A stretch of DNA of 64,000 bases from Sphaerisporangium perillae (GCF_023276435.1 NZ_JALLPO010000040.1:1-64000), one strand, 5' to 3'; shown: positions 8,337 through 17,314, numbered from the stretch's first letter. The notes: generated by a model not told the origin, from the sequence alone. Made by a program: numbers and translations.

Positions 8337-9194
8337 ATGACCATCACCTGGGTGGCCGTCGTTGTAGCCGCGGTGGTGGCGATTTTGGCCGTCGGCTACC
8401 TCGTGGCGCAGCAGCAGCGCAGGCGCCGGCTCCAAGAACGCTTCGGCCCCGAGTACGAGCGCACCGTGCGCGAACGAGAGAGCCGCCGTGAGGCGGAGCA
8501 GGAACTACGCGAAAGGGAGCAGCGGCACGCCCAGCTGGACATCAGGCCGCTTGCCCTGGAGAGCCGTTCCACCTATGCCAAGAAGTGGACCGAGGTCCAG
8601 GAGCGGTTCGTCGACGCTCCCGGCTTCGCCGTCACCGAGGCCGATCACCTGGTGACCGCCGTGATGGCGGACCGGGGCTACCCCACCGAGGGCTTCGAGC
8701 AGCAGGTGTCGGACCTGTCGGTCGCCCACGGCCAGACGCTGGACCACTACCGCAAGGCCCACGAGATCAGCAGCCGCGCGGCGCGGCAGGAGGCGTCGAC
8801 CGAAGAGCTGCGGCAGGCCATGGTGCATTACCGTGCGCTGTTCGAGGAGCTCCTGGAGGACACCACGGCCACCGACGGTGACCGCCGGACCCACGACGAC
8901 CGCCGGCAGGACGGCCGGGAGTACGGCGAGACCCGGCAGGAAGAGCACCGGACCGACGAGGCGCGGCAGGTGGACGAACGCCGGACCGACGAGGCGCGGC
9001 AGGACGAGCGCCGGTACGAGCAGGGCGAGCAGGCGGGCCGGGACTACGACGAGGCGCGCCGGGAGCAGGACGCGCGCCGCGAGCAGGACCGCCGGCAGTA
9101 CGGCGGCCAGGAGCCGGGGCGCCGAGAGTCCATGGAGACCGACGCCCACGTGGCCGGAGGCCGTACGTCCTACCGCAACACCCAGGGAGGCTGA
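8337..9194 (+). CDS. Single-pass membrane-anchored protein with charged C-terminal tail
   Basis: The protein is 285 aa. A single N-terminal membrane segment (residues 4-23) is followed by a basic stop-transfer stretch (QQQRRRRLQERFG) and a charged helical region. Residues 80-180 form a helical domain (KKWTEVQERFVDAPGFAVTE...) that recurs in the next gene. The last 110 residues are very rich in Arg, Asp, Glu and Gln, with repeated DEARQ/ERR units, and probably disordered. GGAGG lies 6-7 bases before the ATG. The pair is typical of actinobacteria; no function is known to me. Confidence 0.8.
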   Translation: MTITWVAVVVAAVVAILAVGYLVAQQQRRRRLQERFGPEYERTVRERESRREAEQELREREQRHAQLDIRPLALESRSTYAKKWTEVQERFVDAPGFAVTEADHLVTAVMADRGYPTEGFEQQVSDLSVAHGQTLDHYRKAHEISSRAARQEASTEELRQAMVHYRALFEELLEDTTATDGDRRTHDDRRQDGREYGETRQEEHRTDEARQVDERRTDEARQDERRYEQGEQAGRDYDEARREQDARREQDRRQYGGQEPGRRESMETDAHVAGGRTSYRNTQGG

Positions 9195-9200
9195 CGAGCG

Positions 9201-10088
9201 ATGGAACCCTATCGCCGAGACACCACGACCGAGGCGGACCGTGATCCGGAGACCGGCCACGCCCAGGACCCGGAGACCGGCCACCCCGAGAACTCCTCCG
9301 ACCTCGAGAACTCCCCCGACGACCCCGGCACCGTGTACGACCCCGCCGGGCATGCGCGGGACGAGAGCAAAAGTCTGAACAACCACGGCTCGGACGAGCG
9401 TGGACTCGATGACCACGGCTCGGACGAGCGTGGTTTGGGCGATGTCGATGTGGAGCGTCCTCAGGGGGAGAGCACAGGCATGGTCAGCAATCCCGACCCG
9501 GCTCATGCCTCCGGCACGCTCGGCGACGCTGAGACGCGCGGGGAGCAGGCCGAGCAGCGGGATCTGATCGTGTACCCGGAGGAGGCGGACTACCCCACCC
9601 CGGCCGAGGACTCCAGCCTGGCCGCCGGCGTTCCGGGCGCGGAGCTGGATCCCGTGCTCGTGGCGCAGGCCACCGGCCCCGGTTCGGGCACCGGAGCCGA
9701 CACCCGCACCGGGACCGGGACCGGCCTGGACATCGGCATCGGCTCGGGCGTTGATACCGGCGCCGGTACCGACACCGGCAAGGATCACAACGACGACGAG
9801 GGCGCCGACTTCGAGCGGCGGTGGCGCAAGGTGCAAGCGAGCTTCGTCGACGACCCTCGAGAGGCCGTCGAGCGGGCCGACCGGCTCGCCGACGAGGCGG
9901 TGGCGGCGATCACCTCTCGCAAGCAGGGTCTCGTCGACCGCTGGAAGAACGGCGACCAGAACGGCGACCAGAACGACACCGAGCGGCTCCGGCTGGCGCT
10001 GCGCGACTACCGCTCCTTGCTCCAGGAGCTCGTGGGGCTTTCCTACTCCAGCGCCGGGCACGACATGCCCCGGCTCGAAACGAAGTGA
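9201..10088 (+). CDS. Low-complexity protein sharing the C-terminal domain of its upstream neighbour
   Basis: The protein is 295 aa, with AGGGAGG placed 11 bases before the ATG and only 6 bp from the previous stop. The N-terminal 200 residues are low complexity: DPETGH repeats, NNHGSDERGLDDHGSDERGL and a Gly/Thr/Asp-rich run (about residues 154-192). The last 90 residues repeat the helical domain of the upstream protein (RRWRKVQASFVDDPREAVER; final YRSLLQELVG matches YRALFEELLE). No membrane segment is present, so a soluble partner of the anchored protein is possible. Function unknown. Confidence 0.78.
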   Translation: MEPYRRDTTTEADRDPETGHAQDPETGHPENSSDLENSPDDPGTVYDPAGHARDESKSLNNHGSDERGLDDHGSDERGLGDVDVERPQGESTGMVSNPDPAHASGTLGDAETRGEQAEQRDLIVYPEEADYPTPAEDSSLAAGVPGAELDPVLVAQATGPGSGTGADTRTGTGTGLDIGIGSGVDTGAGTDTGKDHNDDEGADFERRWRKVQASFVDDPREAVERADRLADEAVAAITSRKQGLVDRWKNGDQNGDQNDTERLRLALRDYRSLLQELVGLSYSSAGHDMPRLETK

Positions 10089-10096
10089 GGTAACCG

Positions 10097-10288
10097 ATGC
10101 TTGCCATCGTCGCGGCGATCGTCTTCGGAATCGCCTTCCTGTTCAGCCTGATCGGTACGAGTATCGGCATCTCGACCACAGCGCTGATCGCGCTCGGGCT
10201 GTGCCTGCTCGCCCTGCACCAGGGCGGCATCGGCACTACCAGCATCGGCAGCGGCAACTGGCGCGGATACCGGCGCACCCGCCGCTGA
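10097..10288 (+). CDS. Small membrane protein
   Basis: The protein is 63 aa, with two hydrophobic segments (residues 3-20 and 25-42) and a basic tail (RGYRRTRR). GAGG precedes the ATG by 5 bases and the gene is 8 bp downstream of the previous one, so it is the third gene of the operon. It resembles the tiny two-helix membrane proteins common in actinobacteria. No function can be assigned. Confidence 0.7.
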   Translation: MLAIVAAIVFGIAFLFSLIGTSIGISTTALIALGLCLLALHQGGIGTTSIGSGNWRGYRRTRR

Positions 10289-10299
10289 CGGCCGGGCAC

Positions 10300-10381
10300 C
10301 GAAAGCCGAAAGCCGAAAGCGGATAGTCGAATGCGGATAGTCGAAAGCCAAAGCCGAAGCGGATAGCCGAAAGCGGATAGG
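10300..10381. repeat. Short tandem repeats of GAAAGC and GCGGATAG
   Basis: The stretch between the small membrane protein and the CBS gene consists of GAAAGCC units alternating with GCGGATAGTCGAA or GCGGATAGCCGAA units. The A-rich, purine-strand-biased composition differs sharply from the GC-rich surroundings. It ends next to the CBS gene's ribosome-binding site. Confidence 0.75.
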
Positions 10382-10398
10382 GAGAGGAGGTGTCGAGG

Positions 10399-10818
10399 AT
10401 GAGCCAGAAGGTGCGGGACGTCATGACCCACCGGCCGATCTGCCTGCCCGCCGACGCGCCGGTGTCCAAGGCGGCCCGGCTCATGCGCGACCAGGCGATC
10501 GGGGACGTGCTGGTGACCAAGGACGATCAACTGTACGGCCTGGTCACGGACCGCGACATCGTCGTGCGCGCCGTCGCGGAGGCCCGGGACGCCGATGCGA
10601 CGCCCCTGGGCACGCTGTGCACCTCCGACCTGGTCACCGTGCGGCCGGACCAGAACGTGGACGAGGTGGTCCGGCTGATGCGGGACAGAGCCGTCCGCAG
10701 GGTTCCCGTCGTCGAGGACGGCCGTCCCGTCGGCATCGTGTCCTTGGGGGACATGGCCCTGGAACGTGAACCGTCGTCGCCCCTCTCGGAGATCAGCGGC
10801 GCTCCCCCGAACGGCTGA
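10399..10818 (+). CDS. CBS-pair domain protein
   Basis: The protein is 139 aa. Two CBS motifs fill the protein, at residues 5-60 (VRDVMTHRPICLPADAPVSK) and 70-125 (SDLVTVRPDQNVDEVVRLMR). Such pairs bind adenine nucleotides and report energy state. The ATG at 10399 has GAGGAGG 8 bases upstream; a GTG at 10390 overlaps that site and is unlikely. No catalytic domain is attached. A strong hairpin follows the stop. Confidence 0.88.
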   Translation: MSQKVRDVMTHRPICLPADAPVSKAARLMRDQAIGDVLVTKDDQLYGLVTDRDIVVRAVAEARDADATPLGTLCTSDLVTVRPDQNVDEVVRLMRDRAVRRVPVVEDGRPVGIVSLGDMALEREPSSPLSEISGAPPNG

Positions 10819-10864
10819 AGACCCATCGCGTGTCCCTCCGGGCCTCGGGCGCGCGGTGAAGGAA

Positions 10865-10896
10865 GAAGGGCGCCGCCCCACCGGACGGCGCCCTTC
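10865..10896. terminator. Bidirectional hairpin terminator
   Basis: An 11-bp perfect stem (GAAGGGCGCCG paired with CGGCGCCCTTC) with a 10-base loop lies between the convergent CBS and NADH dehydrogenase genes. The A and T bases at the base of the stem suit termination from either side. Confidence 0.75.
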
Positions 10897-10926
10897 CGCG
10901 TGCGTGATCGTCCGCGTGAGGGCCGG

Positions 10927-12288
10927 TCAGTGGTCCGGGGCGGCGCCGGAGTGGGCAGGGGAGCGTTGGTGGAGGTCCTGGCGGCCGGTGCGGGCGGCCA
11001 GTTCGAACTCCTGGCGCGGATCCTGCATGGCGCCCAGGGAGACGATCTCGCGGGTGAAGAGCAGGCCGAGCGTCCAGTCCATCAGGATGCGGGCCTTCTT
11101 GTTGACCGTCGGGATCTTGGACAGGTGGTAGGTCCGGTGCAGGAACCAGGCGGGGAACCCGCGCATCTGGTGCCCGTAGACGTTGGCGACGCCGCGGTAC
11201 ATGCCGAGGCTCGCCACCGATCCGGCGCTCTTGTGCCGGTACGGCGTGCGCGGCTCGCCCCGCAGGGTGGCGATCAGGTTGTCGGCGAGCCGGGCGGCCT
11301 GCCGTACGGCGTGCTGGGCGTTGGGCGGGGTGGTCTCCCCGGGCCTGGTCAGGTCGGGGACGGCGGCGCAGTCGCCGGCCGAGAAGGCGAAGCCGGTGCC
11401 TTCGACGAGCAGGCAGGCGTCGACCTTGACGCGCCCGCGCGCGTCGAGCGGCAGGTCTCCGGCGCCGGTGAGCGGGTTGGGCTTGACGCCGGCGGTCCAC
11501 ACCAGGGTGTCGGCGTCGAACTCCTCGCCGTCGCTGAGGACGATGTGGTGGTGCTCGGCGGAGTTGAGCCGGGTGTGGGTGCGGACCTCGATCCCGCGGC
11601 TGCGGAGCTGCTGGGCGGTCCACTCCCCCATCTCGACGCCGACCTCGGGCAGGATCTTGTCGGTGGCCTCGACCAGGACCCACCGCATGTCGGACGGCTT
11701 CACCTGGCGGAAGTAGCGGCACGCGTCGGCCGCCATGTCCTCCAGTTCGGCGAGCGCCTCGACGCCCGCGAAGCCGGCGCCGACGAAGACGAAGGTCAGC
11801 GCCCGCCTGCGTACCTGCTCGTCGTTGGTCGAGGCGACCAGGTCGAGCTGGGCGAGCACGTGGTTGCGCAGGTGGATGGACTCTTCCAGGGTCTTGAAGC
11901 CGATGCCGCATTCGGCGAGCCCGGGCACGGGCAGTGTCCGGGAGATCGATCCGGGAGCGAAGACCAGGTAGTCGTACTCGAGCCGGCGCGGCGGTCCCTC
12001 GTAGGGCTCGAAGAAGGCCGTGCGCGAGGCCAGCTCGACGCGCGCGACGCGGCCGCAGAGGATCTCGCATCTCGGGAGCACGCGGCGCAGGAAGACGACG
12101 ACGTGGCGTGGTTCCACGCTCCCCGCGGCCGCCTCCGGCAGGAAGGGCTGGTAGGTCATGTAGGAGTCGAGGTCGACCACGGTGACGTGGGCCTCGCCGC
12201 GGTGGAGCCTCTTTTGCAGGCGCCGGGCGGCGAGCATGCCCACGGCCCCGCCTCCCACGACGAGCACGCGAGGGATTCGCTGAGTCAT
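10927..12288 (-). CDS. ndh: Type II NADH:quinone oxidoreductase (NDH-2)
   Basis: The protein is 453 aa, the usual length. It oxidises NADH and reduces menaquinone at the membrane without pumping protons. The N-terminal FAD-binding Rossmann motif is VVGGGAVGMLAARRL. A second nucleotide-binding motif, FVFVGAGFAGVEALAEL, begins near residue 165. TLVWTAGVKPNP and GDCAAVPD are conserved in the family. The C-terminal amphipathic region (WFLHRTYHLSKIPTVNKK) is the usual membrane contact. Transcription is toward the CBS gene, with the shared terminator downstream. Confidence 0.9.
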   Translation of the reverse strand: MTQRIPRVLVVGGGAVGMLAARRLQKRLHRGEAHVTVVDLDSYMTYQPFLPEAAAGSVEPRHVVVFLRRVLPRCEILCGRVARVELASRTAFFEPYEGPPRRLEYDYLVFAPGSISRTLPVPGLAECGIGFKTLEESIHLRNHVLAQLDLVASTNDEQVRRRALTFVFVGAGFAGVEALAELEDMAADACRYFRQVKPSDMRWVLVEATDKILPEVGVEMGEWTAQQLRSRGIEVRTHTRLNSAEHHHIVLSDGEEFDADTLVWTAGVKPNPLTGAGDLPLDARGRVKVDACLLVEGTGFAFSAGDCAAVPDLTRPGETTPPNAQHAVRQAARLADNLIATLRGEPRTPYRHKSAGSVASLGMYRGVANVYGHQMRGFPAWFLHRTYHLSKIPTVNKKARILMDWTLGLLFTREIVSLGAMQDPRQEFELAARTGRQDLHQRSPAHSGAAPDH

Positions 12289-12328
12289 ACTCTGGGACGT
12301 ACCCCACCCAAGGACGCCATACAGGCAT

Positions 12329-12781
12329 TTATGGCAGTTTGAAGCGCATTATGAGCTCTGTGCCGTTTTGCCCGGTTCGGAGGACGAGCTCCTTGGTCAG
12401 CTTCCTGGCCACCCACAGGCCCATCCCGCTGGTGGAGTAGTCGTGCGGGGCCACCATGCCGGGTGGTTCCTCGGGGATCCAGTGGCCGTCGTCGTAGACG
12501 CCGATCATCAGGTCGCCGCCCTCGCACCACGCCCGCAGCCGCGCCTTGGCCGCTCCGTGCGTCACCGCGTTGGTGGCGACCTCGTTGACCGCGACGAGGA
12601 AGTCGCCGATGGAGTCCGCTGCCATTCCCGCCCGCCTGGCCTGGAGAGCGGCGAAGTCCCGCACCTCGGGGAGATCCCCGACGCAGAACGTCAGTTCCTT
12701 GACCGCCACGCCGGACGGGAGCGGCGAAGAGCCGCCCCCGTCCGTGAGGAAGCGGGGAGGAGGGACTTCGTCCTCGTTCAC
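12329..12781 (-). CDS. Anti-sigma factor serine kinase (RsbW/SpoIIAB-like ATP-binding protein)
   Basis: The protein is 150 aa, a GHKL-type ATPase of the HATPase_c_2 group. The N-box VNEVATNAVTHG is at about residues 65-76, GVYDDGHWIPEEP forms the G1 box and STSGMGLWVARKL the G2 box. Such proteins bind a sigma factor or phosphorylate a STAS antagonist. The sigma-factor gene lies 160 bp upstream on the same strand, which points to a cognate pair. That gap contains the palindrome CCGGGATCCCGG (12859-12870), perhaps part of a separate promoter. Confidence 0.85.
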   Translation of the reverse strand: MNEDEVPPPRFLTDGGGSSPLPSGVAVKELTFCVGDLPEVRDFAALQARRAGMAADSIGDFLVAVNEVATNAVTHGAAKARLRAWCEGGDLMIGVYDDGHWIPEEPPGMVAPHDYSTSGMGLWVARKLTKELVLRTGQNGTELIMRFKLP

Positions 12782-12940
12782 CCGATAACCGCCTCCAAGA
12801 GCGATCAGCTATGGGAAGGTCACCCTGCAACGGGGCCGATTACATCGACGAAGATACCCCGGGATCCCGGCCCGTTAGGAAAGTGGCCCCTCAGCGCGAC
12901 TTCTGTTCCGCCGTTCAGTGCCCAAGGATGGGCGGCTTAA

Positions 12941-13723
12941 TCAGCCGGCGGCGACGAGCTGCGAGTGGAGCTGGTCGAGGACCTTACGCAGGATGCGGGA
13001 GACGTGCATCTGGGAGATGCCGAACTCCCCTGCGATCTCCGCCTGGGTCATGTTGCCGTAGTAGCGCAGGAGCAGGATGTTGCGCTCCCGCTCGGGAAGC
13101 TGGTCGATCAGCGGCTTGATGGCCTCGCGGTCGACCAGAACGGCCAGCTCGTCGTCCTCATCGGGGATGAGGTCGCCGAGCGCGGCGGCGTCGTCGTCGG
13201 CGCCCATCGGGGCGTCCAGGGACAGGGTGCTGTAGGCGGCGGAGGCGTCCATCGTGAGGAGCATGTCCTCCTCGGAGATGCCCATCTTCTGGGCCAGCTC
13301 GGCGACTGTGGGGAACCGGCCGAGCTCCTGGGTGAAGTCGGCGACGAGCCGGTTGAGCTCCGAGCGCCGCTCCTGGTACAGGCGCGGGACCCGGATGGCC
13401 CAGGTCCTGTCGCGGAAGTGCCGCTTCACTTCGCCGGTCATGGTCACCATGGCATAGCCTCTGAAGCTATGCCCCAGGTCGGCGTCGAACCCGTTGATCG
13501 CCTTCATCAGGCCGACGTACGCGGCCTGGAGCAGATCCTCCATGGGCTCGCCCCGGTGGAGGTAGCGGCGGGAGATCTCCCGCGCCATGGGGAGGTGCAT
13601 TTCGACGATCATCTCGCGCAGCCGTGCCCGCCTGGCCTCGGTGGTGCCCGGCTCGGCGAGCTCGCGCAGCAGGTCTTCGGCGGTGATCTCGGTCTCGGCG
13701 AAAGTGTGGTTCTCGGCAGCCAT
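12941..13723 (-). CDS. RNA polymerase sigma factor, SigB/SigF/SigG subfamily
   Basis: The protein is 260 aa, normal for the subfamily. The ATG (MAAENHTF) is preceded by GAGGGAG; the frame is open further upstream but lacks a ribosome site. Region 2 contains GEPMEDLLQAAYVGLMKAIN and the FRGYAMVTMTGEVKRHFRD promoter-melting segment. Region 3 follows (ELGRFPTVAELAQKMGISEE). Region 4 ends with AEIAGEFGISQMHVSRILRK. It directs stress or developmental promoters and is expected to be held by the RsbW-like kinase and released by a STAS protein. Partner genes are close by on both sides. Confidence 0.92.
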   Translation of the reverse strand: MAAENHTFAETEITAEDLLRELAEPGTTEARRARLREMIVEMHLPMAREISRRYLHRGEPMEDLLQAAYVGLMKAINGFDADLGHSFRGYAMVTMTGEVKRHFRDRTWAIRVPRLYQERRSELNRLVADFTQELGRFPTVAELAQKMGISEEDMLLTMDASAAYSTLSLDAPMGADDDAAALGDLIPDEDDELAVLVDREAIKPLIDQLPERERNILLLRYYGNMTQAEIAGEFGISQMHVSRILRKVLDQLHSQLVAAG

Positions 13724-13947
13724 TGCTGCTCCCTCGTATGCCTTGCAAGCGAGGCGGAACCGACAATGCCCATGCAGAGCCGACATCGCCTCGCGTACTA
13801 CTGTCGAGACGAGGCCCTCTGCTGGACCTCGGCTCCAGTATTCCCCAAAAATCAAGAGTATTGCTACCCCCCGGGCAACAGTAATGTTGCGATTGACCCC
13901 CGACGGGGTTGGCGCCATGCGCCAGGGAAGCGGCGAGGAGGCGCGTG

Positions 13948-14316
13948 GTGACCGTTCCAGACAGGGCAAACTCCGCTCTGACCCTTACGTCTGCGGTCGC
14001 GGAGGGTGTGCCCGTGGTGCGGGTGGCCGGCATCCTCGACGCGACGACGCGCGGCCAGTTCACGGACCGGCTGGCCGAGATAGCCGACGAGCACGGTCCC
14101 GACCTGGTCCTCGACCTCGCCGAGGTCACGTTCATGGATTCACGGGCGCTCGGGCTGATCGTGCACCACTGGCAGCGCACGATGGCCGCCAAGGGCCACT
14201 TCGCCCTGGTCGGCGTGCAGTATTCCAACTCGAAGGTCATGTGGGTGACCGGGCTCGCGCAGCGGCTCCCGCTGTACGACACGCTGGAGGAGGCGCTGGC
14301 CGCCTTCAGAGCATGA
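13948..14316 (+). CDS. STAS-domain anti-anti-sigma factor
   Basis: The protein is 122 aa, a single STAS domain. The GTG at 13948 has GAGGAG 7 bases upstream. The phosphorylation-site motif TFMDSRALGLI carries the target serine near residue 64; nearby VVRVAGILDATTRGQF and LDLAEV are typical. Unphosphorylated, it would bind the RsbW-like kinase and free the sigma factor. It is divergent from the sigma gene across a 224-bp gap. A stem-loop overlaps its stop codon. Confidence 0.88.
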   Translation: MTVPDRANSALTLTSAVAEGVPVVRVAGILDATTRGQFTDRLAEIADEHGPDLVLDLAEVTFMDSRALGLIVHHWQRTMAAKGHFALVGVQYSNSKVMWVTGLAQRLPLYDTLEEALAAFRA

Positions 14317-14330
14317 TCGTCGATCATGCT
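14310..14330 (+). terminator. Stem-loop overlapping the STAS gene stop codon
   Basis: AGCATGATC and GATCATGCT form a 9-bp stem with a 3-base loop, followed by TTGGG. The stop codon TGA lies inside the left arm. It separates convergent genes and is probably a terminator. Confidence 0.6.
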
Positions 14331-14385
14331 TTGGGTGATATATCGCGCTAAAGTTGGTCAAAGCATGAAGAGCTACGGGAACCGG

Positions 14386-15114
14386 TCAGGACGGTAGGGC
14401 ACCGCCGTGCTTGGTCTGGTGCTCGCTCACCAGCAGGCGGGCCAGATCGGCCACCTTGACCTGATGGTGCTGCGACAGGCGGCGCAGCTCGTCGAACGCC
14501 GCCTCCGACGAGCATCCGCTCGCGTGCATGATGATGCCCTTGGCCTGGTCGATCACGGCACGCCCCGCGAGCGCCTCCTGCAGCTGCGCCGCGTCGGTGA
14601 GCACCTCGTCGTAGTCGGACACGTTGGCGAGGGCCACGGTGAGCTGCTCGCTCAGCAGGGCGGCCAGCGGGTCGGCGGTGCCGCCGGGGAACGCCCCGGG
14701 CCGCACGGCGTACAGCCCGAGGATCAGCGTCGCGCCGTCGATGGTGATCGGCAGCACGAGCGTGGAACGCACTCCGTGCTTCACGGCCGTCGCGGCGTAC
14801 CGGGGCCAGCGCGTGTCCTGCAGCACGTCGGGGACCAGGATGTTCCTGCCGGTCGCCGACGCCTCCACCGACGGGCCCTCCCCCAGGGCCCGCTCACGAT
14901 CGACCAGGGCGATGAGGTCGCTGTGGGACGCCGAGATCATGAGCCGTTCCTCGCGCCGCAGCTCGACCGTGCCGCCGGCACAGCCGGGGACGCCGACCGC
15001 CACGGCCGCGGTGACGCCTCGCAGCACGCTCTCCATCGAGGTGTCCTCGTTGACCCGGCCCAGTGCGGCGAGATCCCGGGCGAGGGCCGGGCTGAACATG
15101 CGCATCGTCTCCAT
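14386..15114 (-). CDS. GAF and ANTAR domain RNA-binding antiterminator-type regulator
   Basis: The protein is 242 aa. A GAF sensor domain covers about residues 15-165 (GRNILVPDVLQDTRWPRYAA is typical). The C-terminal ANTAR domain, about residues 180-235, contains LQEALAGRAVIDQAKGIIMH and SSEAAFDELRRLSQHH. ANTAR proteins bind paired hairpins in nascent RNA and prevent termination; the signal sensed here is unknown. It lies between STAS and phosphatase genes of the partner-switching cluster, divergent from the phosphatase. Confidence 0.88.
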   Translation of the reverse strand: METMRMFSPALARDLAALGRVNEDTSMESVLRGVTAAVAVGVPGCAGGTVELRREERLMISASHSDLIALVDRERALGEGPSVEASATGRNILVPDVLQDTRWPRYAATAVKHGVRSTLVLPITIDGATLILGLYAVRPGAFPGGTADPLAALLSEQLTVALANVSDYDEVLTDAAQLQEALAGRAVIDQAKGIIMHASGCSSEAAFDELRRLSQHHQVKVADLARLLVSEHQTKHGGALPS

Positions 15115-15244
15115 ACAAGGTCTCCGCTTCCCTCAAGGGCCAGGTTAAATCCCCGCGGGAGGTGCTCGATCGATGGCGGGCGCCTCTTTGACGTACGGTC
15201 TAGCAGGGGAACCCACGCGCCTCCCCCCATACGAAGGACGTCAA

Positions 15245-17140
15245 TTGACCGACCCTACTGATCTTCCCGCGCTCGAGCAGGCACTGAGCGGCCTGACGGC
15301 CCGCATCTCCTCGCTCAGGGACGCCCGTTCGGCCTACCCGGGCGACCCCGGCTCGACCCTGGACGCGGCGCTCGTCGAGCTCGACACGGCCCGTGAGCTG
15401 CTGCGGGCCTCGATCGGCGAGCTGGGCAAGTCGCGGCGCAGGTCGGGCGGGAAGGAGAGCAGCTCCAACCGCGAGCTGAAGCTCCTGCGGACGGTGTACC
15501 GCACGATGCCGGTCCCGGTGATCATCCTTGACACGGCCGGCACGGTGCGGCGCGTGAACGCCGAGGCCTCCCGGCTGCTCGGCAGCCCCGACGGCTACCT
15601 GACGGGCCGGGCCTTCCCGCTGCTGGTGGACGTCTCGCGCCGGGCGGCCTTCCGGTCGCACCTGACCTCCGTGCTGCACACCGGCGAGACGGCGGCCTTC
15701 CCGACGCGGCTGGCCCACCAGGGACGCGCGCACAACGTGCAGCTCGTCCTGACCCAGCTTCGCATGCCGGGCGAGCCGCAGGAGATGATCGCCGCGGTGG
15801 CGCTGCCCGTCGAGGTGCGCGCGCCCGAACCGGGGCAGGCGCCCGAGCCCGAGCAGGCGCCCGAGGAGTCCCTGGTCATGGCCACCGCCCGGCGACACGA
15901 GCTGATGTCGCAGCTCACCCGCCTGCTGCTGGACGAGGAGAGCCTGAGCGAGCCGGTGGCCCTCATCCGGGCCGGGCGGCTGCTCGCCTCCCACACCGCC
16001 GACTGGGTGTTCGCCGACGTCGTCCGCAACGGTGTGGCGCAGCGGTCCCTGGTCATCGGCCCGACCAACCAGCCCGTCGCCCGCCTGGTGCAGACGCTGG
16101 AACGCATGGACCCCTCCGTGGCGCCGCTGGTCTCCCATGTGCTCGCCAGCGGAGGCGGCGTGGTCCACGAGATGGTCGAGGACGACAGCCTGCTCGGCGT
16201 CCTGCCCGACGGCTCCCCCGTGCTGAACGCGACGCGGGCCGGGTCGGTCCTGAGCGTCCCGATCAAGGCCGGCGAGGAGGTCCACGGCGTCATCACTCTG
16301 CTGCGCCTGCGCGAGCGGCCCCCGTTCGGCCTGGCCGACCTGGCGCTGCTGGAGGACGCGGGCGGGCACATCGGGCTCGCCCTACGCGCCCAGCGCGTCT
16401 TCCAGGGCAGGTCGCAGGCCGCCGACACCCTGCAGACCGGCGTGCTGCCGCGCACGCTGCCGGACGTCCCCGGCTACGACGTGGCGGCGTCGTACCACAC
16501 CGGCGCCGGGCCGAGGGCGATCGGCGGGGAGTTCTACGACGTCTTCCCGGTCAAGGACGGCTGGGGCTTCGCCGTCGGCGGCGTCGTCGGCCAGGGCGAT
16601 GAGGCCGCCTCGGTCACCGCGATGGTGCGCGGCGGGCTGCGCACGCTCAGCGTGTGGGAGGAGGACCCCGGGGCTGTGGTGGCCAAGCTCAACGACGCCC
16701 TGGTGATGCAGGACACCGGCATGTTCGTCATGGTGGCCGCCGGGTTCGTCACGCCGGGCAGGCGCGGCGGACGGGTCAGGCTGGCCTCGGCCGGCAACCA
16801 TCCGCCGGCCGTCCTCAAGGCCGACGGCGGGGTGCGCTACACCTTGGGGGGAGGCATGCCGCTCGGCATCGAGACCGGCACCGCTGTCCCGGTGGAGGAG
16901 GTCTCCCTGGCCATCGGCGAGACCCTGGTGCTGTACTCCGACGGGCTCGCGGGCTCGCGCGGCAGGTCCGGCCAGGAGGAGCTGGCCTACGGCGAGAGCC
17001 GGCTCACCGAGGTGCTGACGCGCTGCACCGGGCAGCCGGCCGCGGCGGTGGTCAAGGCGGTCGAGGAGGACCAGCAGGCTTTCTGCGGCGGCCAGGTGCT
17101 GGACGAGATCACCATCCTGGCCATGCGCCGCGCCCGCTGA
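15245..17140 (+). CDS. PAS-GAF-SpoIIE (PP2C) serine phosphatase
   Basis: The protein is about 631 aa from a TTG at 15245, preceded by GAAGGA. An upstream ATG at 15173 with GGGAGG 10 bases before it would add 24 residues, so the start is open. The order is an N-terminal helical part, a PAS domain (about 75-180: MPVPVIILDTAGTVRRVNAE), a GAF domain (about 230-390) and a SpoIIE phosphatase domain (about 410-631). Such enzymes dephosphorylate STAS proteins and so activate a sigma factor. The phosphatase core has GGEFYDVF and LYSDGLAGSRG. The first metal-binding Asp of GGDFYD is Glu here, which deserves attention. Expected partners are the STAS and RsbW-like proteins encoded just upstream. Confidence 0.87.
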   Translation: MTDPTDLPALEQALSGLTARISSLRDARSAYPGDPGSTLDAALVELDTARELLRASIGELGKSRRRSGGKESSSNRELKLLRTVYRTMPVPVIILDTAGTVRRVNAEASRLLGSPDGYLTGRAFPLLVDVSRRAAFRSHLTSVLHTGETAAFPTRLAHQGRAHNVQLVLTQLRMPGEPQEMIAAVALPVEVRAPEPGQAPEPEQAPEESLVMATARRHELMSQLTRLLLDEESLSEPVALIRAGRLLASHTADWVFADVVRNGVAQRSLVIGPTNQPVARLVQTLERMDPSVAPLVSHVLASGGGVVHEMVEDDSLLGVLPDGSPVLNATRAGSVLSVPIKAGEEVHGVITLLRLRERPPFGLADLALLEDAGGHIGLALRAQRVFQGRSQAADTLQTGVLPRTLPDVPGYDVAASYHTGAGPRAIGGEFYDVFPVKDGWGFAVGGVVGQGDEAASVTAMVRGGLRTLSVWEEDPGAVVAKLNDALVMQDTGMFVMVAAGFVTPGRRGGRVRLASAGNHPPAVLKADGGVRYTLGGGMPLGIETGTAVPVEEVSLAIGETLVLYSDGLAGSRGRSGQEELAYGESRLTEVLTRCTGQPAAAVVKAVEEDQQAFCGGQVLDEITILAMRRAR

Positions 17141-17314
17141 GGCGGCGGGCGAGGAGGCCGGCGCGATGACTTTTCCTGAGATTTTTTGGCCTGGGGGGTT
17201 TGTCGTGTTCCAAACGCCGGTAAGCTGACTGACAGATTCCGTGCCTAAGACGCAGGCACAACTCAGTACGTCTGCGGGTCCTCGTTGTGACCCGGCTTCC
17301 CTGAGGTGTGCCCC

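Noticed and set aside
7762-8435. Minus-strand frames in the repeat-rich gap
   Set aside because: They translate the tandem repeats into Arg/Pro/Gly-rich strings in several frames at once and lack ribosome sites.
12368-12940. Long plus-strand open frame opposite the anti-sigma kinase
   Set aside because: It is the antisense of a clear RsbW-like gene with high GC; the translation has no protein-like pattern. Many similar antisense frames were dismissed for the same reason.
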